From Halobacteroides halobius DSM 5150 (lineage in GTDB: Bacteria; Bacillota; Halanaerobiia; Halobacteroidales; Halobacteroidaceae): 64,000 nucleotides of DNA. The DNA lies in contig NC_019978.1 in assembly GCF_000328625.1 (NCBI RefSeq), forward strand, positions 1,984,001 through 2,048,000. Direction: 5' to 3'. Positions 26,685 through 35,675 of this stretch are shown here, one piece after another. A program made the translations under genes and the position numbers. A model generated the notes under the pieces. That model saw only the letters and a list, made by a program, of their open reading frames with translations, was not told the origin of the DNA and ran no database searches. The first letter of the stretch is position 1; every line of letters starts with the position of its first letter.

Positions 26685-27074
26685 TTATTTAATATTATCG
26701 ATACAGTTAATTAATCGCTTCTCAATATCTTCAGCAATCTCTGTTAACTTTTCATCAGCTGCTAAATCAATTAAAGAAGTTGGTTTAGGAAGTCCAATCT
26801 TAGTTAGTCTACTATCTTTATCACTATAAACAGCAATTTTACAAGGTAAAAAATAACCAGTTAACTGATTATGTTCTAGTACTTTTTGAGCTTCTTGGGG
26901 GTTACATACTTCAAGAATATAGTATTCTTGTTCAAAGGCCAAACCTTTTTCCTGTAATTTATCTTGGATATCAAACTCCCATAATATTCCAAACCCTTCA
27001 CTTGTAAGCTCTTCTTGCAAGAGATTAATTGCATCTACAACAGATTTATCTGTTTCAATAGTATAGTGAAACAT
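26685..27074 (-). CDS. DUF302-family protein
   Basis: About 129 residues with the DUF302 pattern: FHYTIETDKSVVDAINLLQEE at the start, EQEYYILEVCNPQEAQKVLE in the middle and GYFLPCKIAVYSD, where the Cys-Pro-Cys-like region of the family has one Cys. The biochemical role is unknown; it is often found near redox or metal genes. ATG at 27074 has GGAGG 7 nt upstream; a TTG two codons earlier is less likely. Lies 51 bp after rnfB and may be read from the rnf transcript. Confidence 0.8.
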   Translation of the reverse strand: MFHYTIETDKSVVDAINLLQEELTSEGFGILWEFDIQDKLQEKGLAFEQEYYILEVCNPQEAQKVLEHNQLTGYFLPCKIAVYSDKDSRLTKIGLPKPTSLIDLAADEKLTEIAEDIEKRLINCIDNIK

Positions 27075-27125
27075 AGTCAACCTCCTTTAAGTAGTTACTG
27101 GTTATTTTCTTCTATTTTATAAAAC

Positions 27126-28136
27126 TTATTCATATCCAATTGTTTCTTTAGGACAAACAGCAATACACTGCTCACACTGAATACATTCAACCTGGTCTAT
27201 TTCGTGCTGTCCACCTTGCTCTCCAGAGATAGCATCAACAGGACATTTATTGGTACAAAGGGTACAACCTACACATTCATCACCAATTACAATCTGACCA
27301 CTATCTTCTGAAGTTGAAGTATCCTCAACTTCAAATGGAGTCTCTACCATAGCATCAGTTGGACAGACTTTAACACATTGATTACAACCGATACATTCTT
27401 CTGCATCAACTACTGGTAGATTATCTTCCATTTCAATAGCATCTACAGGACACTTTTTAGCACATAAACTACAACCTATACAACCTATATCGCAAGATTG
27501 TTTAACTTCAGTAGCACCTAAAGTAGATACACACTTAGTCGTTACTGCTTCTTGATTACTCATCAAAGAAATTATATTACGTGGACACTCAATTACACAC
27601 TCTTCACAACCGGTACATTTCTTTTCATCAATTTTAGGCAGACCATTATCAGTCATATAGATAGCATCAAATTGACAAACAGCTTCACAATCACCAAAGC
27701 CTAGACAACCATAACTACAAGATTTGATATTAACTTCCATATTAGCAGCCTGACAAGTCGCTACTCCTTCATAATTAGCCTTCATAGTAGTTTCTTGGTT
27801 ACCACCTTGACATAAAACTTGCGCTACTTTAACTTCTTGCTTAGAACTTTTAGCATCCACTCCCATAATTTGGGCTACTTTATCTGCTACTTCTTCGCCA
27901 CCAACAGGACAACCATCAACTGCCACTTCTTCCTTAACTACTCCTTCTGCAAAACTGAAACAACCTGGATAACCACAAGCACCACAATTAGCACCTGGTA
28001 AAGCTTCTTCTATTTTCCCTTTTCTAGGGTCTTCATCAACAGAAAATTTAACTGAAGCATAAGCCAAACCTCCAGCAAATACTGCTCCTAAAATCCCCAT
28101 ACTAGAAACTGCACTTTTAAAAATGGTTAAGTTCAT
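27126..28136 (-). CDS. rnfB: Rnf complex iron-sulfur subunit RnfB
   Basis: Ferredoxin-interacting subunit. N-terminal membrane helix (about 6-28), then the Fe-S domain NCGACGYPGCFSFAEG, then a long C-terminal array of CxxCxxCxxxCP motifs (CTGCEECVIECP, CIGCSLCAKKCP, CIGCNQCVKVCP, CVGCTLCTNKCP, CIQCEQCIAVCP) plus CSYGCLGFGDCEAVC. That is about seven predicted [4Fe-4S] sites. At about 336 residues it is of the long clostridial/Acetobacterium type. ATG at 28136 follows AGGTGG. Last gene of rnfCDGEAB. Confidence 0.95.
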   Translation of the reverse strand: MNLTIFKSAVSSMGILGAVFAGGLAYASVKFSVDEDPRKGKIEEALPGANCGACGYPGCFSFAEGVVKEEVAVDGCPVGGEEVADKVAQIMGVDAKSSKQEVKVAQVLCQGGNQETTMKANYEGVATCQAANMEVNIKSCSYGCLGFGDCEAVCQFDAIYMTDNGLPKIDEKKCTGCEECVIECPRNIISLMSNQEAVTTKCVSTLGATEVKQSCDIGCIGCSLCAKKCPVDAIEMEDNLPVVDAEECIGCNQCVKVCPTDAMVETPFEVEDTSTSEDSGQIVIGDECVGCTLCTNKCPVDAISGEQGGQHEIDQVECIQCEQCIAVCPKETIGYE

Positions 28137-28203
28137 CTTTACCACCTCTCTTATATGCCTAGAAAAATTTAACGCTCTAAACTAATTCTTTTATAATAAA
28201 TTT

Positions 28204-28785
28204 TTAAATTCCTGCAAACCCCATAAATGCCATTGCCATCATTCCAGCAATCAATAAAGTAATTGGTGCTCCTCGTAAAGGTTTAGGGACATTAGCAAAG
28301 TCTAACTTTTCTCTCATACCAGCCATTAATACTAAAGCTAATGTAAAACCTACACCTGCTCCTAAACCAAAAACTGTACTTTCAATAAAGTTATAACCAT
28401 TCATTGGAATCTGTAAAGCTAAACCTAAAATTGCACAATTAGTAGTAATTAATGGTAGAAAAATTCCTAAGGCCTTATATAATGGTGGACTAACTTTTTT
28501 AATTATCATTTCAGTTAGTTGTACAAAGGAAGCAATTACTAGAATAAAAGCAACGTATCTCATATATCCTAACCCTAAAGGAACTAAAATTAATGAATCA
28601 ATAGCCCAGACACAAATAGCAGACATAGTCATTACAAAAGTAGTAGCTAACCCCATACTAAATGCTGTTGGAATTTCTTTAGAAACTCCTAAGAAAGGAC
28701 AGATCCCTAAAAACTGGGCCAAAATAAAGTTATTAGTAATTGATGCCGTTAAAAAAAGTACAAATAATCCTCCTATACTATCCAT
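28204..28785 (-). CDS. rnfA: Rnf complex membrane subunit RnfA
   Basis: A 193-residue, six-helix membrane protein. Contains TNNFILAQFLGICPFLG and TNCAILGLALQ, the paired half-membrane Cys motifs that hold the intramembrane [2Fe-2S] centre together with RnfE. Carries electrons across the membrane between RnfB and RnfC/D/G. 17 bp downstream of rnfE. Confidence 0.95.
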   Translation of the reverse strand: MDSIGGLFVLFLTASITNNFILAQFLGICPFLGVSKEIPTAFSMGLATTFVMTMSAICVWAIDSLILVPLGLGYMRYVAFILVIASFVQLTEMIIKKVSPPLYKALGIFLPLITTNCAILGLALQIPMNGYNFIESTVFGLGAGVGFTLALVLMAGMREKLDFANVPKPLRGAPITLLIAGMMAMAFMGFAGI

Positions 28786-28801
28786 CTTATAACCTCCTTA
28801 C

Positions 28802-29461
28802 CTAAATACTTTTTGATCTATCATTATTAACTTGACTATTAGAACCTCCAATTAGATCCTGAAAACTAATTGATTGATCTTTAATGGCATTAACAACACC
28901 TAATACAGTTCCTAAACTTAAAAAGGCACCAGCGGGCAAGACCATAATCCCCCATGTATTAAACCAATCTCCCATCACTTGAATACTAAATATAGTTCCA
29001 AAGCCAAGTAATTCTCTTATAATTCCTAAAAAAGTTAAAGCCCAAGTAAATCCTATTCCCATACCCAAAGCATCAAAAACTGAGCGGTGAACAGGCATTT
29101 TAGAGGCAAAAGATTCTGAGCGCCCTAAAATCAAACAATTTACTACGATTAGTGGAATAAATAACTTTAAAGAAGCTGCAATCGCAGGAAAATAAGCCTT
29201 AGCTACATAATCAACAATTGTTACAAAAGTAGCAATTACAACAATAAAACTAGGAATCCTAACTTCATCTGGAATCAAGTTTCTTAATAAAGAATTCACA
29301 ATTCCAGCCCCTAATAATACAAAAGTAGTTGCTAATCCCATAGCAAATCCATTAGTGGCTGTATTCGTTACAGCTAAAGTTGGGCACATTCCTAATAACA
29401 TTACTAAAGCAGGGTTCTCTTCCCATATCCCTTTACTAAAGTCCTTCCATAATTTAAACAA
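28802..29461 (-). CDS. rnfE: Rnf complex membrane subunit RnfE
   Basis: Paralogue of RnfA with matching motifs ALVMLLGMCPTLAVTN and VVNCLILGRSE. About six membrane helices. The frame is open into rnfG, but a GGAGG site at the rnfG end with spacing 8 supports TTG at 29461 as the start, which removes the 47-bp overlap. C-terminal tail is polar. Fourth gene of the operon. Confidence 0.92.
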   Translation of the reverse strand: MFKLWKDFSKGIWEENPALVMLLGMCPTLAVTNTATNGFAMGLATTFVLLGAGIVNSLLRNLIPDEVRIPSFIVVIATFVTIVDYVAKAYFPAIAASLKLFIPLIVVNCLILGRSESFASKMPVHRSVFDALGMGIGFTWALTFLGIIRELLGFGTIFSIQVMGDWFNTWGIMVLPAGAFLSLGTVLGVVNAIKDQSISFQDLIGGSNSQVNNDRSKSI

Positions 29462-29462
29462 A

Positions 29463-30002
29463 TTACTCACCTCCACCATAAACTTGCTGTACTTTTGCAA
29501 TAGCTTCATCTAAAACATCACTTAAAGCCTGAGAAGAAATAGTTGCTCCCGTAATAGCATCAACATCTTTTTTAGCTTTAAATGCGTCAGAAAAAGACTT
29601 CCCTTGAAATTGAGCCTTAAATTGTTTCTCAGTTATTCTAGACCCTAAACCTGGAGTTTCTGCTTGAGATAAAATATTTATCTTAATTATTTTATTTTCC
29701 TTTAGATCCATTCCGATCATTAATTTTATTATACTTTGAAACCCTTGCCCAGAATTTTGAACAGCATAACCTACTGTATTACCAGACTTATCAATCCCTT
29801 TATACAAAGTAAGTCCTTCTTTAGTTACTTTTTTATATTTTATAGCCCCAGGTAATACATCTAAAATTGCTTTTTCTTTCTTTTCCTGAGCTTGAGCTTT
29901 AATTATAGGTGTTGTTACCTGATAAACGTAAGTTAACACCAATGCAGAGACAATCATAATTAAAGTTAACACTATAATCAACCGAGGTTTTATTTTAGCC
30001 AT
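29463..30002 (-). CDS. rnfG: Rnf complex flavoprotein subunit RnfG
   Basis: N-terminal membrane anchor (about 9-28) and an extracytoplasmic FMN_bind domain with ETPGLGSRI and the flavin-attachment motif VDAITGATISS (Thr near residue 154). FMN would be attached by ApbE, whose gene is at 21.6-22.7 kb. Overlaps the rnfD end by 8 bp. Confidence 0.95.
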   Translation of the reverse strand: MAKIKPRLIIVLTLIMIVSALVLTYVYQVTTPIIKAQAQEKKEKAILDVLPGAIKYKKVTKEGLTLYKGIDKSGNTVGYAVQNSGQGFQSIIKLMIGMDLKENKIIKINILSQAETPGLGSRITEKQFKAQFQGKSFSDAFKAKKDVDAITGATISSQALSDVLDEAIAKVQQVYGGGE

Positions 30003-30912
30003 TTGCTTTCACCTCACCAAAGACCTGTGGTTGAGTATACTGATCAATTAATGGTACACATAAATTCATTAATAAAATAGAATACATAACTCCCTCTGGA
30101 TATCCTCCATATAATCTAATCAGTACTGTTAAAAATCCACAACCAATACCAAAGATCAAACGACCTTTCTTAGTTACTGGGGTAGTGACCATATCTGTAG
30201 CCATAAAGAATGCTCCAAGCACTAAACCACCAGCTAATAAATGAAAAATTGGCCCTTTAGAACCTAACAAACTAGTTAAAATCGCTACCGTTCCTAGATA
30301 TCCTGTTGGGATTCTCCAATCAATATATCCTTTGTATAACAAATATAAGCCACCTAATACAATTGCTGCTACAGAAGTCTCACCTAAGGAACCTCCTGTA
30401 CTACCTAAAAATAAATCTGTTACTGAAGTTAATTCTTTTGCTTTCAAAGGTGTTGCTTGAGAAGTAACATCAACCATCTTAAACGTAGTCATTGCTACTG
30501 GAAAAGATGCCATTAAAAATGCACGTCCTATTAAAGCAGGATTAAAGAAATTATATCCTAATCCACCAAATACATGCTTACCAAGCACAATAGCTATTAT
30601 ACTTCCTAAACTAGCCATCCACAATGGTGCGGTTGGTGGTAGTGTTAAAGCTAACAATAAACCTGTTAATAAAGCACTTCCATCAGTAATCGTAACTGGC
30701 ACTCCACGTAACTTCTGCCAGACTGCCTCTGTCACTACAGCTACTAGAGAACAAGCTATCATTAACCATAAGCCATGAGAACCAAAGTAGTAAATCCCAG
30801 CTAAAGTAGCCGGTAATAAAGCCAAGATTACATTAAACATAATTTGAGATGTTGTCTCTTTACTTCTAATATGTGGAGCTGAAGAAACTGTCAACTGCAC
30901 ATCTTTAGCCAT
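29995..30912 (-). CDS. rnfD: Rnf complex membrane subunit RnfD
   Basis: A 305-residue multi-helix subunit thought to form the ion path with covalent FMN. Starts TVSSAPHIRSKETTSQIM; GYNFFNPALIGRAF is a family hallmark. The expected flavinylation motif SGAT reads SQAT here (151-154, DVTSQATPLK): the Thr is kept but the Gly is replaced by Gln. Second gene after rnfC. Confidence 0.95.
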   Translation of the reverse strand: MAKDVQLTVSSAPHIRSKETTSQIMFNVILALLPATLAGIYYFGSHGLWLMIACSLVAVVTEAVWQKLRGVPVTITDGSALLTGLLLALTLPPTAPLWMASLGSIIAIVLGKHVFGGLGYNFFNPALIGRAFLMASFPVAMTTFKMVDVTSQATPLKAKELTSVTDLFLGSTGGSLGETSVAAIVLGGLYLLYKGYIDWRIPTGYLGTVAILTSLLGSKGPIFHLLAGGLVLGAFFMATDMVTTPVTKKGRLIFGIGCGFLTVLIRLYGGYPEGVMYSILLMNLCVPLIDQYTQPQVFGEVKANG

Positions 30913-30923
30913 AACCTTCCCTC

Positions 30924-32228
30924 CTAGTCTCTCTTTTTAGCTTGTAATTTTGCTATACCTAACTTAATCCACTGTACCATTTCAATATTCGCTGGACAAA
31001 CATAAGTACATGAACCACACTGAATACAATCAGAAATATTATAATCATCTGCTTCTGAAATCATATCCTCTTTAACTAACTTAACAATATTAGTAGGAAT
31101 TAATTTAGCTGGACAAGCATCAACACAACGAGCACATCTGATACATGGGCTTGCATCAGGGTAGTGATTGACCTCTTTTTCACTTAATACTAATACACCA
31201 GATGTTCCTTTAGTCACAGGCACATCCAACTCACTTTGTGCTTTTCCTGTCATTGGCCCACCTAAAATAACTTTACCTGGATTTCCTTTAAATCCACCAC
31301 ACTGATCAATTAAAGATTCTACTGGAGTCCCTATTCGAACTAGTAAATTTTGTGGCTGCTTAACTGCTCCTGTAATAGTTACTGCACGTTGAATTAAAGG
31401 TTTTCCTTCAGTAATTGCTTCAGCCATAGCCGCTGCAGTTCCTGTATTATTAACAACTACTCCTATATCCAAAGGTAGACCTCCAGAAGGAACTTCTTTT
31501 CCTAAGATAGCATCAATTAACTGCTTTTCTCCTCCCTGAGGATATTTTGTCTCTAAAGGAACCACCTTAAGCTGTGAGTTACCTTTAGTTACATCCTGCA
31601 ACTTTTTAATAGCATCAAGTTTATTATCTTCAACCCCAATATAACCTTTTTTAGCTTCCGTCATCTTCATTAGAGCTTTTAATCCTGTTACTATCTTTTT
31701 AGCTTCTTCAAGCATCAGTCGATGATCAACTGTTAAGTAAGGCTCACATTCTGCCCCATTTAAAATAACTGTATCTACTTCTTTATCATCTGGAATAGAA
31801 ACCTTAACGTGACTTGGAAAAGTAGCTCCTCCTAAGCCAACCATTCCTGCTTCCTGGATAATACTTCTTAACTCATTAGCCGTTAAATCTTCTAATCTTC
31901 GGTTTTGCTTAGCTTCCTTGGCCCAATTATCTTGACCATCATTCTTAATTCTAACTTCTACTCTGCTATCACTATTTTCAATAGCAATAACTTCCCCAGA
32001 GACACTCGCATGAATATTAGCTGATACAAAACCAGCACTCTCTCCAATTTTCTCTCCTACTTTAACCAAATCTCCCTCTTCTACTAACAACTTAGCTGGG
32101 GCACCAATATGTTGTTGCAGAGGAATCACTACTTCATCTGGCACTTTAGCTTTAATTAAAGCCTTATCTTTAGTTAAAGCTTTATTATACCGTGGATGAA
32201 TTCCTTGGTCAAAACTTTTCACTTCCAT
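30924..32228 (-). CDS. rnfC: Rnf complex NADH-binding subunit RnfC
   Basis: NADH/FMN and Fe-S subunit related to Nqo1. Contains the biotinyl-like N-terminal barrel, a Gly-rich nucleotide motif GLGGATFPSHVK (about 132-143), AECEPYLTVDHRLM, and two ferredoxin motifs CIRCARCVDACP and CIQCGSCTYVCP. About 434 residues. First gene of the operon, about 110 nt downstream of the predicted promoter. Confidence 0.96.
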   Translation of the reverse strand: MEVKSFDQGIHPRYNKALTKDKALIKAKVPDEVVIPLQQHIGAPAKLLVEEGDLVKVGEKIGESAGFVSANIHASVSGEVIAIENSDSRVEVRIKNDGQDNWAKEAKQNRRLEDLTANELRSIIQEAGMVGLGGATFPSHVKVSIPDDKEVDTVILNGAECEPYLTVDHRLMLEEAKKIVTGLKALMKMTEAKKGYIGVEDNKLDAIKKLQDVTKGNSQLKVVPLETKYPQGGEKQLIDAILGKEVPSGGLPLDIGVVVNNTGTAAAMAEAITEGKPLIQRAVTITGAVKQPQNLLVRIGTPVESLIDQCGGFKGNPGKVILGGPMTGKAQSELDVPVTKGTSGVLVLSEKEVNHYPDASPCIRCARCVDACPAKLIPTNIVKLVKEDMISEADDYNISDCIQCGSCTYVCPANIEMVQWIKLGIAKLQAKKRD

Positions 32229-32335
32229 ACTCTCACCCCTTTATAACTAATTAAAAATTACAAACCCCCATAGATAGTTGAGCTTATAATTACTACTCAA
32301 TTAATATTAACATATTAATTATTTAATTACAATAA

Positions 32336-32370
32336 TTGTTCATTTTATCACAAGGTGTGATTTTAATCAA
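32336..32370 (-). promoter_or_regulatory. rnf operon promoter with overlapping Rex-like site
   Basis: Minus strand TTGATT (32365-32370), 17-nt spacer, TAAAAT (32342-32347). The -10 lies inside TTGTGA-TAAAAT-GAACAA (32336-32353), which resembles the 18-bp Rex operator (TTGTTAA-4-TTAACAA type) with intact TTGT/ACAA ends. Rex would derepress at high NADH/NAD. No rex gene is seen in the window. Confidence 0.5.
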
Positions 32371-32388
32371 GGAACTTTTTTCAGAATT

Positions 32389-33129
32389 TTATATATCTTT
32401 CAACTTTTTAGATTCTTCATTGATAGATATTACTTTCTTTAATTTAGATAATTTTTTTGAATTCAGCCTCAACTTAATACTCTTTGCTATATCTTCTAAA
32501 TAATGAGCATCAGAACTAGTTATCAAAAAATAATTTTCAAGTTGAGGAAATTTTAATTTAATCTCTTCTAAATCAACTTTAGAATAGATCTCTACAATAG
32601 ATAAATTCAAATCTGGTGGAATAAACCCTAAATTAGAAATCAAACTGTAATTTTTCTTATCAATATGAGCTGGAATAACTAATCCTCCTAGCTTTCTAAC
32701 CTCTTTTATCACTTGCTTCACAGTAAGATCAGTAGCTGTTAATAATAATCTATCTAATTTTTTTACATATTGATCATTTGAATTAACAATTATTTGTGGG
32801 CCAAAGACCTCTTCTTTATTTTTTATATTAGGTAATGCCTTATAAACTATCTCTTGTAACTGTAAAACTTGCTTAAGATTAGCAAATAAACAAACTAAAT
32901 GAACTTCTTCACTTGTAGTAACTTCCATACCTGGTATAACAGTTAGAGGGGTATCTTTTGCTAACTTAATTGCTACTTCTACATTTTCAGCTGAATTATG
33001 ATCAGTGATAGCAATTATATCTAATCCAACCCCTAAAGCTTGCTTGATAATATTTTGTGGTGTCATTAATAAATCACCACAAGGTGATAAAACAGTATGC
33101 ATATGCAAATCAGCATAAATTCCTGACAC
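32389..33129 (-). CDS. PHP-domain phosphoesterase
   Basis: A 246-residue PHP (polymerase and histidinol phosphatase) fold: YADLHMHTVLSPCGD at the start, AITDHNSAEN, PGMEVTTSEEVHLVCLF and VIPAHIDKK, with a late SSDAHYLEDI. The His/Asp metal ligands are all present, so an active phosphoesterase is likely; substrate unknown. Found after a DRTGG gene and the HydS-like gene, a recurring clostridial set. GTG start. Confidence 0.85.
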   Translation of the reverse strand: MSGIYADLHMHTVLSPCGDLLMTPQNIIKQALGVGLDIIAITDHNSAENVEVAIKLAKDTPLTVIPGMEVTTSEEVHLVCLFANLKQVLQLQEIVYKALPNIKNKEEVFGPQIIVNSNDQYVKKLDRLLLTATDLTVKQVIKEVRKLGGLVIPAHIDKKNYSLISNLGFIPPDLNLSIVEIYSKVDLEEIKLKFPQLENYFLITSSDAHYLEDIAKSIKLRLNSKKLSKLKKVISINEESKKLKDI

Positions 33130-33131
33130 AC

Positions 33132-33467
33132 TTATTCAACCCCTAATTTATATAATTGGCCTGCTAATTCATAAGTTGACATAGTACTCCGTAAAATAGT
33201 AACCTCTTTTTCTAAAGCTTTTTCAATTGTTTCTTCATCAATCTCAAAATCTTCTACAACTATAATCCCTGCTGCTTCAACTAATAAGGAAACAGCTACT
33301 ATATTCTGATGGCCCTGAATTGTAAGCCATAAATCACCTTTATTAGCATTAGCCATTACATTACTTAATAAATCACAAGCATACCCTCCTGTTACTTGAG
33401 CATCTAAATTACCTTCTACCACTATTTCTAACTCCAGTTGATTAACAATTTCTTTAAGTTTCATCAC
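33132..33467 (-). CDS. DRTGG-domain protein, upstream of PHP
   Basis: A 111-residue single DRTGG domain (VTGGYACDLLSNVMANANKGDLW). The domain is named from phosphotransacetylase and CBS-domain proteins; function unclear, possibly ligand sensing. It overlaps the end of the hydrogenase-like gene by 14 bp and abuts the PHP gene, so it is part of one translation-coupled set. Confidence 0.8.
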   Translation of the reverse strand: MMKLKEIVNQLELEIVVEGNLDAQVTGGYACDLLSNVMANANKGDLWLTIQGHQNIVAVSLLVEAAGIIVVEDFEIDEETIEKALEKEVTILRSTMSTYELAGQLYKLGVE

Positions 33468-34758
33468 TTTTATCCTCCCTTTGCATAACTGGTGGTAAAG
33501 AATGAGCTAAAGAAGTCATTTGATCAGTTAAATCAGCTAATTGCTGACGTAAAATAAAAACACAATCACTCCTCGATGCTAAGCCATTAACAATATCCTC
33601 AGCCAAAGTTTTACAATCAGGTGTTCCACAAGCAGCACAATCTAGTCCTGGTAAAGCATCAGTCTCATCTTTTAACTTAGCTAACTTGGCTATAGCTGAG
33701 TTGAAATCATCATCTAACGGGCCAACTGCATTAGATTCAAAATCATTATCTAAGATAAAATCATACTTACCTACTTCTTGTTTAACTAATTTATCCCCCT
33801 GCTTAATCAATTTTTTGATATTAAATTGGGCCAAAAAAGGATTCTTTACATTCAAAACTCCACCTACACATCCAGGCTCACAAGCCAATAATTCAAAAAA
33901 CTTAATATGAGATAAGTCACCTCGATCAAGCTCTTCTAACACAGAAATTACATTATGAATCCCAGATACAGCAATGGTATCATTATTTATTAAACCACTT
34001 TCTCCTCCACTATTGGCCCAGCCAATCCCCAAATAAGGCGGCTTATAATCTTTTTCATTAACAGTTTTTAGCTCCTTTACTTTTTGTAATAATGGCCGAT
34101 AAATCTTATCTACTGCTATAGCTCCTGTAAAAAAACTCTCTTCCATACCTAAAGGATTCTTAATTGCTGTCATTTTAGCAGGACATGGAGTAATAAAAAA
34201 GACTCCAACTTGATCATCATCAAATCCCTTACTCTTTTTAACCCTTTGTCTTATTTTTTGCGCTACTATCTCTACTGGAGGTTTAAGAGGTAATAAATAA
34301 TCTATTAACTCTGGATATAATAACTTTATTAATCTAACTACAGCAGGGCAAGCTGAGGAAATTATTGGCCCCTCATTATTCTTTAGATAATCTCTCGTAG
34401 CCCTAGTTAGTGCTTCTGCTCCTAAAGCAGCATCCCATACCTCTTTAAATCCTAATTCCTTTAAACCTATTGTAACATGAACAGGATCTATCTCTTCAGT
34501 AAATTGACCATAAAAACTAGGTGGTACTACAGCTATAGAATACTCATACTCTTGGATTTCTTTTAATTCACCAGTAATAACATGCTTTGCATGATGTTCA
34601 CAGTTTCTAATACACTCACCACAATCTATACAGTACTGGTCCTTAATCCAAGCCTGACCTTGGTGTACTCTAATTGCTTTAGTAGGACAATTTTGTACAC
34701 AATTAGTACAACCTTCACATTTATCTTCCTTTAAATGCACAGAATGGGACTTATTCAT
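33454..34758 (-). CDS. Sensory-type (group C/D-like) [FeFe]-hydrogenase
   Basis: Two N-terminal [4Fe-4S] motifs (CEGCTNCVQNCP about 14-25; CIDCGECIRNCE about 43-54) precede a hydrogenase large-subunit domain. All four H-cluster cysteines are present: SSACPAV (Cys137), TPCPAKM (Cys192), and ACEPGCVGG (Cys293, Cys297). The proton-relay Cys of catalytic enzymes (TSCCP) is Ala136 here, as in HydS-type proteins. A C-terminal CAACGTPDC Fe-S motif follows. No PAS domain. Flanked by DRTGG, HATPase and PHP genes, so a regulatory rather than catalytic role is likely (inference). Confidence 0.85.
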   Translation of the reverse strand: MNKSHSVHLKEDKCEGCTNCVQNCPTKAIRVHQGQAWIKDQYCIDCGECIRNCEHHAKHVITGELKEIQEYEYSIAVVPPSFYGQFTEEIDPVHVTIGLKELGFKEVWDAALGAEALTRATRDYLKNNEGPIISSACPAVVRLIKLLYPELIDYLLPLKPPVEIVAQKIRQRVKKSKGFDDDQVGVFFITPCPAKMTAIKNPLGMEESFFTGAIAVDKIYRPLLQKVKELKTVNEKDYKPPYLGIGWANSGGESGLINNDTIAVSGIHNVISVLEELDRGDLSHIKFFELLACEPGCVGGVLNVKNPFLAQFNIKKLIKQGDKLVKQEVGKYDFILDNDFESNAVGPLDDDFNSAIAKLAKLKDETDALPGLDCAACGTPDCKTLAEDIVNGLASRSDCVFILRQQLADLTDQMTSLAHSLPPVMQREDKSDET

Positions 34759-34816
34759 AAAACCACCTACCTTAAAGATTTTAGTAGTATATTAATAACT
34801 TAATTAACTCATTATT

Positions 34817-35248
34817 TTATAAACAAATGGAAGCAACAATTGTAGTACCTACATTTAATTCAGTTTCTACATCTAATTGATCGGAACACTGTTTAATATT
34901 ACATAATCCCATACCAGCTCCAAATCCCATTTCTCTTATAGAATCACTAGCAGTAGAAAACCCTGGTTGAAAGGCTTTATCTACATCCTCTATTCCTGGC
35001 CCTTTGTCAGTAGCAATGACTTTAACTACTTGAGGACTCACTCTAGCCTTTAACTTACCACCTACTGAATGAATAATAATATTCATTTCCAATTCGTAAG
35101 TTATAATAGCAATCTTTCGAATTATATCAGATGATACACCTAGTTTACGTAGTATCTCTTTTAAATTACTAGAAGCTTCTCCACCACTACTAAAATCACC
35201 TGCTTCAATTTTAGAAGTTAAAATAGTCTGTAATGAATAATCTTCCAC
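34817..35248 (-). CDS. HATPase_c / anti-sigma-factor-like kinase
   Basis: A 143-residue GHKL ATPase of the RsbW/SpoIIAB class: N box YELEMNIIIHS, G1 box DKGPGIEDVD, G2 box GFGAGMGLCNIKQ. Such proteins phosphorylate anti-sigma antagonists or act as switch kinases. No partner STAS protein is seen nearby. GTG start with GGAGGG upstream. Between the HydS-like gene and a second DRTGG gene, so it may transduce the hydrogenase signal. Confidence 0.82.
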   Translation of the reverse strand: MEDYSLQTILTSKIEAGDFSSGGEASSNLKEILRKLGVSSDIIRKIAIITYELEMNIIIHSVGGKLKARVSPQVVKVIATDKGPGIEDVDKAFQPGFSTASDSIREMGFGAGMGLCNIKQCSDQLDVETELNVGTTIVASICL

Positions 35249-35281
35249 ATCAATCCCTCCATCTTATAGCTTGTCTATATT

Positions 35282-35650
35282 TTATTGTAGCTTAGTTAAT
35301 TTTTCAGCAGCTAATCCAGCAGAATATAATAAACCACAAGCTTCATACAAGGGCTTATCTGTAACTAATAATGGTATCTGCTTGCTTTTAGCTAAATCAA
35401 TAGTTTCAGAAAGAGGTTCTTTTCCCCTTACAAAAATAATAGCAGCTAAATCAATCATTTCTGCCGTTCTCACTACCTGTGGATTAGTTAATCCGGTTAA
35501 TAATAAGGTTTTTTCTTTAGTAAATGCTAGAACATCACTCATTAAATCAGCACCACAGGCAGTTGAAATTATACATTTCTTTAAAGCACTCTCATCTTTA
35601 ATATAAATAATCTTAGCTGATAATAAATCTTGCACTTCTTTTAATTTCAT
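35282..35650 (-). CDS. DRTGG-domain protein, first gene of the hydrogenase-sensor set
   Basis: A 122-residue DRTGG domain (STACGADLMSDVLAFTKEKTLLLTG). Paralogue of the 33.1-33.5 kb gene. Starts 34 bp after the SPOR-gene terminator; a promoter between them is not obvious, so read-through may contribute. Ligand unknown. Confidence 0.8.
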   Translation of the reverse strand: MKLKEVQDLLSAKIIYIKDESALKKCIISTACGADLMSDVLAFTKEKTLLLTGLTNPQVVRTAEMIDLAAIIFVRGKEPLSETIDLAKSKQIPLLVTDKPLYEACGLLYSAGLAAEKLTKLQ

Positions 35651-35675
35651 TCCTATCCTCCTCTATAAAACAAAT

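Noticed and set aside
29462-29509. Longer RnfE start overlapping rnfG
   Set aside because: The extra residues come from the rnfG reading region; GGAGG supports TTG at 29461.
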